Part shown: one piece after another, positions 28,800 through 39,937 of the stretch
Layout: the number at the start of each line of letters is the position of its first letter
How positions within the stretch are numbered: the first letter of the stretch is position 1
Notes under the pieces: generated by a model
Database searches by the model: none
What the model saw: the letters and a program-made list of their open reading frames with translations, nothing else
What the model was told of the DNA's origin: nothing
Position numbers and translations under genes: made by a program
Assembly: GCF_964204645.1 (NCBI RefSeq)
Contig: NC_134031.1
Location: 9,586,501 to 9,650,500 of the forward strand
Source of the DNA: Tubulanus polymorphus
Lineage: Eukaryota > Nemertea > Palaeonemertea > Tubulaniformes > Tubulanidae
Length of the DNA stretch: 64,000 nt
Direction of reading: 5' to 3'

Positions 28800-29874
28800 A
28801 TGAAAAAAGAACAATATTTAAGAGATTTATATTATAACCCAGAGAGTGAAGTATCATATTCTAGTGTTTCAGAATTATGGGATAAAATTAAATCTGATAA
28901 AGAATATATGAAATATAGTGAACTAAGATTATGGTTACAAAATCAACCAACATATCAAATTCATAAGAAAATGGAAAAAAATTATTTAACGAGAAAAGTT
29001 AGGGTTTTATATATTGATCAACAATGGCAAGCAGATTTAATTGATATGAAAAACTTAGAAGAATACAACAAAGGATATTTCTGGATACTGAATGTTATAG
29101 ATATATTCAGTAGATACGCGTGGTCAATTCCAATCAAAAATAAAACTGGTATAGAAGTAACAAATGCATTTAGAAATATATCTAAAGAAGCTATCCCAGG
29201 TAAGATACAATTTGATGAAGGTAAGGAATTCTATAATAAACATTTTAAAAAAACTATTATCTGATAACGATGTAGATTATTTTCCAACACACTCAGATAA
29301 AAAAGCATCTATTATAGAAAGATTTAATAAAACATTGAAAACTAGAATGTGGAAATACTTTACTGCTAATGAAACATATAAATATATAGATGTATTAGAT
29401 GATTAGGTGAAAGTTTATAGCAATTCTAAACAAAGTTCTATAAATATGAAACCGATGCAAGCTAGAAAAGAAGATAATTCAGAAATTGTTTGGAATAATT
29501 TATATGGAGCATTTGTTACACACGATTTTGGAGAACCTATATTTAAAATAGGACAACATGTTAGAATATCTAAATATAGAAAAACATTTTATAAAGGTTA
29601 TACTCCAAATTTTACTGAAGAAATATTTTGAATTAAAAAGAAAATATTAACTAAACCATTTGTTTATAAATTGGAAGATTTACAAGATGAAGAAATAATA
29701 GGTTATTTTTATGAACAAGAATTATCACTTGTACCAAATCCAGATGATATAGAGTACAAAATAGAAAAAGTATTGAAAACAAAAAATCTTAAAGGAAAAA
29801 AGTATTCTCTGGTGAAATATAAAGGGTATGATGATAAATTTAATGAATGGATTTTAGTAAAATTAAAAGATTAA
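28800..29874 (+). pseudogene. int: Polinton/retroviral-type integrase with chromodomain
   Basis: The enzyme inserts viral DNA into host DNA. After the helical N-terminus (YNPESEVSYSSVSELWDKI) comes the rve core: QQWQADLIDM (first D), IQFDEGKEFY (second D, about 29,213) and KASIIERFNKTLK (E, about 29,317). An SH3-like region follows (FKIGQHVRISKYRK) and a chromodomain at the end (IEYKIEKVLKTK, YSLVKYKGYDD, NEWILVKL). A one-base frameshift near 29,250 and two stops (29,404 and 29,629) break it. The final TAA directly abuts the ATPase ATG. Chromodomain integrases are typical of Polintons. Confidence 0.94.
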
Positions 29875-30486
29875 ATGAATAAAGATTTATTTATATTTGA
29901 ACCGCATAATATGTTAGTTAATGGAGTAACCAACTGTGGTAAAACACATTTCATATTATATTTAATAGAAACTATTTATAAAAATCATTTTGATAATATA
30001 ATATTATTCTGCCCTACTTATGAAATGAATAAAACATATAATAGAGATATAGTTAAGATAAAAAAGTTTATTATATTAGATCCTAAAACAGTAAAAGAAA
30101 ATTTAGATAATTGTATTAAAATAGCATTAGATATTTATAATGGTTCAAATACATTATTCATTATAGATGAATGTGCTAATTTACATGATTCAAAAGTTAG
30201 AGAAAGTGAGTTATGTTATTTAGCTTTCTCTGCGAGACATTTTGGAATAACAACATGGGTTTTAAATCAAAAATATTATTAAATTGTTAAAGACTTCCGA
30301 GAAAACATAAGATTTTTAGTATTATTCTACAATAAAGATAGAAAATCTATGTAACAATCATTAGAAGAGAATCAAATTATACCTACTGAATTACATGATG
30401 AATATATGAATAAATTAAAGAACAGTAAAGGCTCAAAATTACTTCTGAAGCTTCAATTTCCTTATGAATATAAATTTATAAAATAA
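29875..30486 (+). pseudogene. Packaging ATPase (A32/FtsK-HerA-like), plus-strand copy
   Basis: It starts MNKDLFIFEPHNMLVNGV. Walker A is GVTNCGKT and Walker B is TLFIIDEC, both intact; a sensor-like block (LAFSARHFGITTW) follows. A TAA at 30,280 and a TAA in the RKSM-Q region interrupt the C-terminal part, which continues in frame to 30,486. The only breaks are these two single-base stops, so this is the best ATPase copy. It is coupled to the integrase by TTAAATG and followed by repeat arrays. Confidence 0.92.
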
Positions 30487-30489
30487 GGC

Positions 30490-30640
30490 ATTTAAAGCAT
30501 TTACGTATTAGATACGTATTAAATGCGTATTAGATACCTTAATACGTATTAGGTACGTATTAGATTAGATACGTATTAGATACCATAATACGTATTAGGT
30601 GCGTATTAGATACGTATTAGATACATTAATACTTATACCC
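30490..30640. repeat. Tandem array of (G/A)TACGTATTA(G/A) units
   Basis: At least ten copies of TACGTATTAGA or close variants, each containing the palindrome TACGTA, lie just after the ATPase stop. Further diverged copies are near 30,735-30,795. It is not a CRISPR array: there are no spacers. Confidence 0.8.
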
Positions 30641-30840
30641 CCTTTTTTAGAATATATTATCTATTTTAAATTTTCAACTAATATATTTTTATTTTTTCAA
30701 CTAAGTTTGAAAATAATAAAGGTTATATATATTAATACATATTAGATACATAAATATTTAAATACGTATTAGATACGTATTAAATACGTATTTTATGCCT
30801 AAATGCTTAAAACCCCCTTTTTTAAAAAACTATTTATATA

Positions 30841-31140
30841 TCTATGTACGAGTGTACGAATTGTACGAGTTGTACGAATGGTACGAGTGTACGAGGGCAA
30901 CATATATAATTAACATATGTTTTTTTATTTTAAAAACAGTACGAGTTTCATTATTAATTTTATACTCTATTTAAATATTATTTTAATAAAACATATATAT
31001 TATGTTAAATATAATATAGAATACAAATATTATATTTATACTCGTACCATTCGTACCATTCGTATGTTTAAAAGTGAAATATATATATTATTACACTCGT
31101 ACACTCTTACAGTTCGTACAGTTCGTACCATTCGTACATC
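30841..31140. repeat. Inverted pair of GTACGA(G/A) repeat arrays
   Basis: The left array (30,845-30,896) has about six units of (T/G)GTACGA(G/A)T. The right array (31,038-31,137) has the complement, (A/C)TCGTAC(C/A). About 140 bases of very AT-rich DNA lie between them, so the region can fold into a long stem. AAACTATTTATATATCTATG, just before the left array, also occurs in the repeat region next to the other ATPase copy (15,213), linking the two loci. Confidence 0.72.
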
Positions 31141-31156
31141 AATATGTTAATAGAAA

Positions 31157-31378
31157 TTACTCTTTTTCATTTTCATATTTTTCTTTCAGCTTATTATATT
31201 CCAACAATATATTCCTTTGCATTGATATTGGTATAGTTCCTAAATGATTCCCGAGTTTATATTTATTGAATGTTGCCCATGAAAATATTTTTGGAATATA
31301 ATTTTCGATTTCATTTTTAGATGGATGTTTATTTAAAAATTCTCTAAAATCATCGTATTTAAGTTCAAATAAGTTCAA
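31157..31378 (-). CDS. Small viral protein or gene end (73 aa), unknown
   Basis: The frame starts MNLFELKYDDFREFLNKHPS, with a helical middle and a charged C-terminus (LKEKYENEKE). A 10-base direct duplication (AAATAAGTTC) lies directly upstream, so the ATG may be internal to the preceding frame and this may be the C-terminus of the gene at 31,395-32,171. Family not recognised. Confidence 0.4.
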   Translation of the reverse strand: MNLFELKYDDFREFLNKHPSKNEIENYIPKIFSWATFNKYKLGNHLGTIPISMQRNILLEYNKLKEKYENEKE

Positions 31379-31394
31379 ATAAGTTACATTTGGT

Positions 31395-32171
31395 TTTGAA
31401 AGTTAGATAACTTTTTCAATATGGTAACTATATCCACCGATAATCTAATATATTCATTTTATTAAATTTCGGATTTATGATTAATGGATTTTCTATTACA
31501 TTATCTGTACCTATATGTTTAATTGAGTATTAATGATTCAATTGTTTATCATATATTACATGATCTTTACATTTTTCACACCATGATTTTATTACGTGTA
31601 TTGCATGGACTGAATCATTTCCACCTTTTGTTTTTAATTTATAATGTTTTGACCAATTAGTCTTTGCTATACATTCATTACAGAAGGCACAATAATTTTG
31701 GTCTTCTTTGCATTTATGTTTTTATATATATTAGCATATGTTTTTACTAATTGTAAAATATGTTCACCTTTTTGTGCAATAAATAATCATTATAATTATC
31801 AAAATCTTCTTCACGATATGTGCATCTAATGATATCTTTTGGTTAAAACATTTGGTTTTTCTATTTTATAGTTAGAGGTAGATTCTGTTACATCTTCTTT
31901 TTTTGTTTCAATATTATCTTCTTTTTTTGTTTCAATATTATCTTCTTTTTTGGTTTCAATATTATCTTCTTATTTAGTTTCAATATTATCTTCTATTTTA
32001 GATTAATTATTATCTTCTATTTTAGGTTCAATATTATCTTCTATTTTACTAATTCTATATTTGAATTGATTAAAGTATTAAATACTTACTATATTCAGCA
32101 TATGGTATTACATATTTTATATCTGATATCATTTCACTTGGACTTTGTATTTCATATATTCCTCCTTCCAT
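31395..32171 (-). pseudogene. MEGG gene after MCP, with EDNIETK tandem repeats and zinc-finger-like end
   Basis: It starts MEGGIYEIQSPSEM 33 bases after the capsid stop. Residues 40-90 are a tandem repeat of (I/K)EDNIE(T/P)K, about seven units of 24 bases at 31,888-32,045. Further on, in shifted frames, lies CAFCNECIAKTNWSKHYK, then WCEKCKDHV, a Cys/His arrangement resembling zinc binding. Several stops and frameshifts are present. A second start of this kind (MDEGKVYKHI) follows the other capsid copy at 40,764. Function is unknown. Confidence 0.5.
31888..32045. repeat. 24-bp coding minisatellite
   Basis: About seven imperfect units (minus strand: GAAGATAATATTGAAAC(C/A)AAA and variants) encode EDNIETK-type repeats within the MEGG gene. 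Confidence 0.75.
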
Positions 32172-32203
32172 TTATTATAGAATGTTTTATCAAAACTAAA
32201 ATT

Positions 32204-34266
32204 TTAATACATAACACTATTCAATTGAGAATTAATAATATATAATTGCGCATCAGATATTATATAAATATGCATTTTGAAATTTAAACTTCCTTTTTTC
32301 TTTTTCATGAATAATTGTATTCCATATTTAGTGTTCTATAGTTTTCTCCCAGATCCATGTAATAAATTATCTTCAGTTGTTCTAAAATCTAACCATAATG
32401 CGTATTTATTACCAGTATAATAATCAGATGATTTCATTTTTTCATTCATAAAATGTTTTCTAATTTCTGGCCTCTGATCTATCATTCTCACTCCTTGACA
32501 AAATAATTTATTTGCTATGCATTCGATAGTTATTTCTACTTTTGGATTTCCGGATAATAATAATTATCCACATTTATTGCGCATTTATTTATTATAATAT
32601 GTAGCAATGTTAGAAAATATTAATATACCTTTAACAGATCTTCTTGGAAAGTTAATATTCTCATTAATTATTTCATCATTTGCATTAATAGTTACAGTTT
32701 TAAATTTATCAATATAATCATATAATAATGAAAATCCTTGATTGTATTGAGTTTGAAGTATGCTAGCAATATTTTCATCAGTTACTGTATCATATTCTAA
32801 ACATATATTCGATAATTTATATCCCATATCTTTTATTACACTTGATAATACTATTTCATTAACAGGAGCAATTGTTATCTCAAATTTGATATCTTCTTGA
32901 ATTGCGTATTTATATAAAGGTGCATTATTATCTATCAATTCAAAGTCTAATGGAATTTTATATTTGCTTCCATAAATCTTTTTTATCAAATTATCTGCGG
33001 TACTATTTGAGTTACTATTGCGTCATTAGCTCCCGATCTTAATTTATCATGGTTTTCTGATTGGATGCCTTGAAATATCATATTATTTATATTTTCTTTT
33101 GTTAACCATAAATCTTTATAATGCATAAATAAATTATAATCATCTAATGAGAAAACTGTTTCTGGTCCAATCTTTGTAGTTAATTTTTTAATCAAATATC
33201 TCCCAACATTATCAACAACATAATTATTATCATGACCAGTTACTTTTATATCAGCTGATGAATAAATATGTAATAGAGTGATTTTTGATATGTCAATCTC
33301 AATGGAATTGGGATTGAATGGGTTAAAACTGTAGTACTGTATTGTGGCGCCTCTGTGACAAGTTGAGGTACTAATCTGTCTGCTGATCCTATTGTCACTC
33401 TGTTAAGGAAATTCAGCCATGTAGGGTGAATTTCATGTAGGAAAATAAAGTTGATACTATATTGTACTCTGTCTATTTTCGTCTCTTTAGGTAAGATTTA
33501 TATTTATTTATGCATTGTATTCTAAGAGTTAATGTTGCTAGACCGTGCTCTTATGGTAAAAGTATTTATATGACTGAAACTGGACCATTCTTTCGAATAG
33601 ATGTTTGGTCGGTGAGTATTTTAATATGGAATATTATGGTTATAGAAATTAATTGATTTTGCATGTCTGTTGCGTATGATAATGAATTAAATTAAATTAA
33701 TGAATCAAATGTGTTTATATAAGAAAACTATTGTAAGTATTGATCCTATGGTCACTCTGTTAAGGAAATTCAACCATGTAGGGTGAATTTCATGTAGGAA
33801 AATAAAGTTGATACTATATTGTACTCTGCCTATTTTCGTCTCTTTAGGTTCGACCGGATCGGTGATATAGATCGGTGGTCAGTTCGACCGTAACGAGGAG
33901 AGATTGGAGACTGGTTAGCCTTGTTAACGCAGCACGGCTACTCGAGATAGTGGAATGGCACACCTGGGAATCCTGTCGTTTTGATTCACGTTTCGAATTA
34001 CGCAGTTCGGGAAGAAAATAAATATATATATAAAAAATCCTCACTGAGAGTTTACGTGTAATTTACTCGGAGGAAAATACCGCTCTGCGACAAATACTAT
34101 ATGGAACATAAAAAGTATTTTCATTTAATCTCGGGATTCTAACATCTAAAGTTTCATCGGGATTAATATTAGAAGGATTATGAGTAATTATATGATGAGA
34201 TCTCTCTGCTTTAATAGCATTAGATATTCTAGAATTTTTAGAAGGATTTATTTAACTCCCACTCAT
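32204..34266 (-). pseudogene. Major capsid protein, double jelly-roll (hexon-like), copy 1
   Basis: The protein forms the hexon-type capsid shell. From the start (ATGAGTGGG after a T-tract and TAAATAAATG) the N-terminal block includes ERSHHIITH; after an inserted element come VTGHDNNYVVDNVGRYLIKK, LTTKIGPE, and the second half with PVNEIVLSS, NICLEYDTVTDENIA, NFPRRSVKGIL. The C-terminus has NKYALWLDFRTTEDN, HGSG and the final YIISDAQL strand. These blocks, in this order, are characteristic of Polinton/adintovirus MCPs. It has stops at codon 5 and after the HGSGRKL block and frameshifts near 33,000 and 32,590. Length without the insertion is near 410 codons. Confidence 0.78.
33272..34098. mobile_element. 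LTR-like insertion in the capsid gene, with a duplicated 110-bp block
   Basis: The boundaries are placed by comparison with the intact capsid region at 41,880-41,930. The insert is less AT-rich than the virus. It contains a block of about 110 bases (TCACTCTGTTAAGGAAATTC at its start; TATTTTCGTCTCTTTAGGT at its end) at 33,392-33,495 and again at 33,751-33,849. AAAATAAAG inside the block could be a polyadenylation signal. It may be a solo LTR or nested non-autonomous element. No coding capacity was seen. Confidence 0.5.
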
Positions 34267-34286
34267 TTATTTAACAAAAAAATTAA

Positions 34287-35547
34287 TTATTTATTTTTCA
34301 TCATATTAACTAACCCAAAATTAATTGCACTTACAACTGTAATTAAGAATAAGATATGTTCAGCCGCAAAGTTAATAATATTCCCAGCAGATTTTAAAAC
34401 AAAACAAACAATTGGTGCTATAACTCCGGATAATGCTGCAGCAGATTTTTTTGATAGTTCCCATAGATATTTTGCTAATTTTTTGAAACCATCTTTCACT
34501 TTATCTTGTATTGAGTTATTACTCGGTGGTTTATCCGGTTTGTTAGGTGTAGGTGTAGATTTTAATGAATTTGATATTGCTAAACCAATTGTTGTAAATA
34601 ACATAGTTACTGCAGTTGGAATTGAAAGAATTGCTTTACCTTCTAATTTGAATAATAATTTTATTCTATCTTTAAATGATATTTCAGAATTTGGTTTTAT
34701 CAACAAATCTTTAAAAATAACTTTTAATCTATTAATATTATAATCATATGATTTTAATACTAATTTAGATTCTTCTTTCTGAAATTCTATGTTATATTCT
34801 AAATCATCTTTTTCTTTTTCTAAATATGCATTTCTTCTTTTAAATTCAATTTCGTCAATAACTTTATTATCTCTATCTAATTTTAATTGTTCTATTTCTT
34901 TAATTTTGTCAGGTCTATCTTTTTCTAAAGTTCTAATTTTAAAATCTCTTATGCTTTTATCATGCGCAATTTTATCAGATGCAAGTCTTATACTAATAAT
35001 TTCTCTAATTGCTTTATCAGAAAATATATCTAATTCTTCTAATTGTTGATCTGTTGCGTCAAGTAACCCATTTGCTAAAAGTTTTTCAATTGGAACTTTA
35101 TTTGATTTAAGTTTACTAGTTTTGGAAGTTATATTCTGTTCAGAAGTTGTTTCTGTTTCTAAATTATTATTGATTATTTCAAATAATTCATTAATTCTTT
35201 GTTTAAAAACTCTTTTATTTTGATTTATTTCTATGTCGGTAACATTTTCTATTTCATTACTATTACTAATTCTTTTAATTCTAGATGGTTCTAAATTACT
35301 CAAAGTTGATTCTGCCAATATTTTGTTTTGATTTTTATAAGTGATATTAATATAATAATCATCTTTCAAATGATAGTAATATTCACCATCTAAAGATTTT
35401 AATTCTTGTACTAAATATCTGGCACCTCTATCATTTATATTATATCCAGATTTTTCAAATATAGGTTTAAAATTATAAATATATTCATTATATTCTAAAT
35501 TTTGTTTTACTAAATCTGGAATTTCATTTTCAGCATTTATTCTCGAT
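34287..35547 (-). CDS. Viral membrane protein with coiled coil (about 410 aa)
   Basis: The frame is open from about 35,547 to the TAA at 34,287, but no ATG is in frame at the upstream end. An ATG in the AATAAATG context at 35,538-35,536 is one frame off, so a single-base change at the start is likely. The N-terminal part has GYNINDRGARYLVQELKSLD, then an Asn/Ser/Thr-rich stretch, then a long coiled coil (about residues 185-260: KDRPDKIKEIEQLKLDRD and onwards). Two hydrophobic regions follow near the end (IPTAVTMLFTTIGLAI and a C-terminal pair). It is among the least damaged genes here. Its place between MCP and the acidic gene suggests a structural virion role. Confidence 0.55.
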
Positions 35548-35553
35548 TAAGTT

Positions 35554-35745
35554 TTAAAAAAAATCAAACTCGTCTGTTGAAGGGGCTTTAGAACCACTAT
35601 CTGCTAAATTAGAATTATATGCTGATCCATCATCATTATCAAGATTAGTTTCATCAAAATCAGGTTGTGGTTCATCAGGTATAAATCCTTCATTATTATT
35701 TCCCATTTCTCCCATTTCATAAGCTTCTCCACCTTCTACATCCAT
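35554..35745 (-). CDS. Short acidic protein (63 aa)
   Basis: The ORF is intact: MDVEGGEAYEMGEMGNNNEG, then a strongly acidic, Asn/Asp-rich remainder ending DEFDFF. It starts in the TATAAATGG context, tightly packed between two co-directional genes. It resembles small acidic virion or scaffold-like proteins in composition only. Confidence 0.5.
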   Translation of the reverse strand: MDVEGGEAYEMGEMGNNNEGFIPDEPQPDFDETNLDNDDGSAYNSNLADSGSKAPSTDEFDFF

Positions 35746-35761
35746 TTATATGTTATGAAAA

Positions 35762-37146
35762 TTAAAATTTAAAATATAATATTCCTCCTATTACAATTCC
35801 CATACAAGTTATAGCTAATTTAGTATTTTCATGGGATTTATTATCATTATTGGTTTTAATTATATCAAGTTGAATGATATCAGTTTTTATATTTTCTGTA
35901 GTATTGTAATCTTTTATTTTAGAATCATTATCCAATTTAATATTCTTAGTTTTAGTTTCTGTTGATTGAATATGTTTTTTAATTTTTTCACCATCCATTA
36001 ATTTTGGAGCAGTAATAATTTTTCTATTTATATCATTTAATCCAAATGAATTATTTATTGTTGCAGTTTTGATTAAATTATTATAACCAATTATAATCCC
36101 CATTTTTAATATTAAATCATCAGAAATAATTAATAAATTGGGCCCTATACAATAATTTAATCTTACATGTGATTTATCTAAATAATTTTGGTGCCTAACT
36201 ATATTTTCCGGAATCGATCTATTTTTATCATTATGAATTAAATCTTCAAATAATAATTTAAATTGTTTTTGCGTATCAAATGATGTATTTAAATTTCCAA
36301 TTATTGGGGATCTTGTTTCAACTTGTGCACCCAGAATACATATCAAATAAGTTCTAATTGATTGATTTATTCTTTGTATACCTGATTTTGTAAATCCTTC
36401 ACTATTATCTAAAATAAAATAAACCCAACCATTATTGTTTTCTTGTTTTAAATTATCATAGAATTTCGGTAATTTATTGAAATTTAATGTTTCTAAATCC
36501 TTAGTTTCTATTTTACCATAACCTTATTTATTATTATAGATATTGTAATAACTATTGATTGGCATGGGAAGTGCACAATATTGCGCAATTTTTTAGGGCA
36601 AGGAAGTGATCTTATTGTTCCATTTTTTGTTCTAAAATCAGAATTATTTGTATTTATATTAAATTCATTACAAATCTTATAAAACTTTGATAAATTAATA
36701 TTATTATCTAATTCTTTAAAATATCTAGATCCTGGTAAAGGAGTCTTTTAATTCATTCAATATTAATCTTATTTGAAAATAAGTATGGAATCTAAATAAA
36801 CTTTGAATAAATTTATATTTAGAATTATTCAAATGATCATTCCAACTAATTCCACAACCTGTTGTTGCACAATAAACTGCAAAATTTATTTGGTTCTGCC
36901 ACTACTTCATATTTTAATAACCAATTTTTTTCATCTTTCAATTTCTAAAAATTAATTAGATATACCTAAAATATATTTTCCATCTTTGCATTAAAATTAT
37001 AAGTTTCAGTAACATAAATATCTAAATTAATAATGAATTTAAAACTTCATTTCTATATGAAATATCTTTATTAAAATCTATTGCAGGAATATTTTATTTA
37101 ATTGATTTATTATATTGGAAAGCTTTTGAAAAACTATCTGCCCTTT
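35762..37146 (-). pseudogene. CATTGCG protein, copy 2 with intact C-terminal half
   Basis: The last 194 codons (35,762-36,346) are open; the N-terminal half has frameshifts, and the ATG seen at 9,350 is changed to AGG here. Motifs include LNFAVYCATTGCGISW (about 36,850-36,900), a YFQIRLILNEL-like segment, WVYFILDNSEGFTKSGIQRI-like (described by position, about 36,370-36,430), VRLNYCIGPNLLII, a Thr/Lys/Asn-rich linker and a C-terminal membrane span (LAITCMGIVIGGILYF). The C-terminal anchor shows that this protein is membrane-linked or carries a hydrophobic tail. The upstream neighbour is the VDKVDN membrane gene, as in copy A. Confidence 0.6.
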
Positions 37147-37596
37147 ATATAATAAAAAAATTTATAATTTATTAATTCTTTTAATAATTTAACTTGGTCT
37201 TCAACTGTTATATTACCATTTAAACTCATTATATAATCTAATGTATTTTTTAATTTATTAATTTCTTTTATATTAGATTTTATTTTTTCTTTATAATTTT
37301 TCATAATTAATTTTGAACTTATGCCGGTAAATACATTTGAACTTAAACCTAATGCTCCAATTGAGATAGCTAAAGGTGCTAATGGTGAGAATAATGCTAG
37401 AAATGTTATTACAGAACTAATTGTAACTGAACTACTAATAATAAAATAATATATAATTTTACTTTTTATAAATTTTTTTTCTTTTTAATTTTTAAATCAT
37501 TTTCAAATTCTATATTTGTTTTTCCAAATATAATCTTAATTTAGTTTTATTTATATCATGAGGAATAATATCAATATTATCAACTTTATCATCCAT
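37147..37596 (-). pseudogene. Viral membrane protein (VDKVDNIDIIPHD), copy 2
   Basis: It starts MDDKVDNIDIIPHDINKTK. Two stops and a frameshift occur before two hydrophobic stretches (ITFLALFSPLAPLAISIG and GLSSNVFTGISSKL in part) and a C-terminal helix with NTLDYIMSLNGNIT. The order matches 9,009 and 42,578. Probably a two-span membrane protein of the virion module. Confidence 0.55.
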
Positions 37597-37615
37597 CTAT
37601 TTAGAACAGAAATTA

Positions 37616-37822
37616 CTAATAAGTAAATTTATAAGCAACAAATAATACAATAACTGTTCCACCTAAAATCCAAATTATTTCATATTTTTGTTGTTCACTA
37701 CTTGGGGTATAATAATCTGATAATTTAGGTTTGTATAGATGTAATTTTTCTTTATTTGTTACTGCGTTATATAAACTCATAGCATCATCGACTGATTGAA
37801 AATCTCTATGCGAAATCTTCAT
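37616..37822 (-). pseudogene. 106-aa membrane protein, C-terminal part, fused to polB
   Basis: The frame HRDFQSVDDAMSLYNAV, then KLSDYYTPSSEQ, then IIWILGGTVIVLFVAYKF matches 8,780-9,004 without the nonsense codon. Upstream, the frame runs directly into polB sequence (KRIKPENHMK), which places the recombination break at about 37,815-37,822. The N-terminal membrane segment is missing. Confidence 0.75.
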
Positions 37823-39436
37823 ATGATTTTCAGGTTTAATTCTTTTTTGGTAATTTGATAATTCTTCATGTGTTACAGTTTTATTTTCGGGACATTATGC
37901 TAGATTTCTAGATTTAAATTTAATATGCTCAGGATATTCTAAATCTACAACAAAGAAGTAACCAGTATCTGAATCATCTGCAATATCTAGAATTTTCTTC
38001 TTCCTATCAAATTTATCATTATTTTCATACTGTAAAACTTCAGTTATTTGAAATACTCCATAAGGTTGTGGTTCCATCATTGCCCAACCATATAGATTAT
38101 TTGCATCTATATATAATAATTTATATCCAGGATTATCATTTTCATTGAAATATCTATCACCTAATACACCTGAAACTCCTCCTCTTATAGATTTTTCAAA
38201 TAATAATAATTGATCTATATTTGATAACAAATCCATTTTTATATCTGTTAATTTTAAACCACAGTCCCAAGTTAATCCTGGGCTCGAATAACAATGACAT
38301 GGATCAATATTAAAATATTTTAGATTTACATCTCTAAACCTTTCGAATATATCAGTTAATAATAAAACATCTGATTTTAGATATAAATCTACTAATTGTC
38401 CATGATTTGTCATTCCAAAATGATTCCAAATATTCAATGTTCTATTATATACTTCATCTTTAAAATATTCATTTTTTAATTCATCAAGAAATTGTTCTTT
38501 TAATAATTCAGCTATATTGAAATCATTATGCGACTTATAAAATGAATATGGAATTGCGCCTTTATATCTCATTAATTGAAAATCATCATTATTTGGATAA
38601 TGTTGTTTTAATATTTTTAATTCATCATCAACTAATAATTTTGATAAATTATCTAATGAACTACTTAAAAATCTATATGAGTCTATAAATCTTAGGCACC
38701 CAAATTCGAAAGATATATGATTCTCAGATGTTTTAGCAAACATTTTAAATGTATAAGTTGGTATTTTAGCAACATTTTTTGATCTATTTGAATTTAATCT
38801 TTCTATTTCATTATTGATTTCTTCTATTTTGTGACATAGTTGCTTGATAAATAAATGAGCATCATACCCTGACAATTATGAAATATTACTGGAACAAAGT
38901 TGATTTTGTTTGCTTGCAAATTACAATTCTCATGTGCTGCGCCTCTAAATTTACCATTCAAATGCTCATGATCTCTACCTTTTATCTCTATCTTTTTATC
39001 TTTTAGATTAAATGTCTTTTCACAATAATAACATTTATCAGCAAACTCAAATTCTTCTTTATCTTCTTCTGTCATTATAATTTCTTTATTTTCATTTAAC
39101 TTTTCATTAAATTTGATTTCATATTCAATTAATAAGTCACAAAAATGATTAATAACATTTTCATTTCTATAATGATAATATTCATTTTCAATTAGTTCTG
39201 GATAATCAGATTTAATATATAACCCGAAAGCTGCAGCTGATTGATGAATCTTTTTAATAGTATTTGTTATTAGAGGATCTGAATAATCAATTACATCATT
39301 TTCACCTTTTCATGTATATGCTGTTTTGAAATAATATGTTGTGAATTAGAATTTATATTATATATTGGTTTATCTTCAGATTTGATAAATTTAACTTAAG
39401 AAGATAGACTAATTTAAGGGTATTCAACATCGGTAA
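37823..39436 (-). pseudogene. polB: Family B DNA polymerase, copy 2, exonuclease to palm motif A
   Basis: The longest intact piece (37,895-38,875, 326 codons) covers SGYDAHLFIKQL, FGCLRFIDSYRFLSSSL, DVLLLTDIFERFR, a CYSSPGLTWDCGLKL block, IRGGVSGVL and DANNLYGWAM. The piece at 38,824-39,075 has the endonuclease VII-like CYYC...DHEHLNG...HENCN module; a one-base shift near 38,875 separates the two. Near 39,310 an internal deletion of about 0.9 kb joins the N-terminal KQHI block to the NDVIDYS block. The thumb and motifs B and C are lost at the 37,822 fusion. At two positions where the plus-strand copy has stops, this copy has the sense codon. Confidence 0.9.
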
Positions 39437-39937
39437 TTAGGGTTTTCTGACTTTCGTCGAAAACCCTCTTGAAATTCTGTTGATTATTATTATTATATAT
39501 TTTCCGCCGATTTCGTCAAATAAAATTCATCTTCATTCAGATTCGGCAACTGACAGCTTCGAAACGAAATGTATAAATTGATACTGTAATAACGGCCTCT
39601 CTGAACCAACAGATTGTCTGCATGTACTTTCCATCCTATTTGAAACTTAAAATTACTTATTAGGTTACTGTAAATAAAGAATTGAATTGAATTGTTAGAC
39701 AACAAGCACCGGCGAAATAACAGTTTGTGACGTCATTTAGTAAGTAAATAAAGGAGGACTCCGAGAATTTCCAAATCACGGGGACTATACTGGGGTTAGA
39801 CCATTCAACCAAAAAGAGGATTGCTCCGATAATATCCAAATCATCTCATTTTATTTTTTACATCGAATACCCGGTAATTAATTTTTTTTTCGATCACATG
39901 CATCCAGAAAACCCGTTATCGCTGCTTTGCAGCTATA
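39437..39937 (-). mobile_element. Helitron-like element inside polB copy 2 (501 bp)
   Basis: In its own orientation it starts TATAGCTGCAAAGCAGCG then ATAACGGGTTTTCTG. It ends with AGGGTTTTCGACGAAAGTCA followed by GAAAACCCTAA. The polB reading on both sides (…NIIRII / TDVEYP…) shows a clean insertion between AATAA and ATTACC with no target duplication. The right third is nearly identical to 6,120-6,392, which marks the two as recent sister copies. Confidence 0.75.

Noticed and set aside
30490-31140. Possible CRISPR array
   Set aside because: The repeats are short, contiguous palindromic units without unique spacers, and the setting is an animal genome with an integrated virus.
34180-35049. 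Plus-strand ORFs opposite the capsid and membrane genes
   Set aside because: They are shadows. The minus-strand frames have capsid motifs and a coiled coil shared with a second copy or supported by context.
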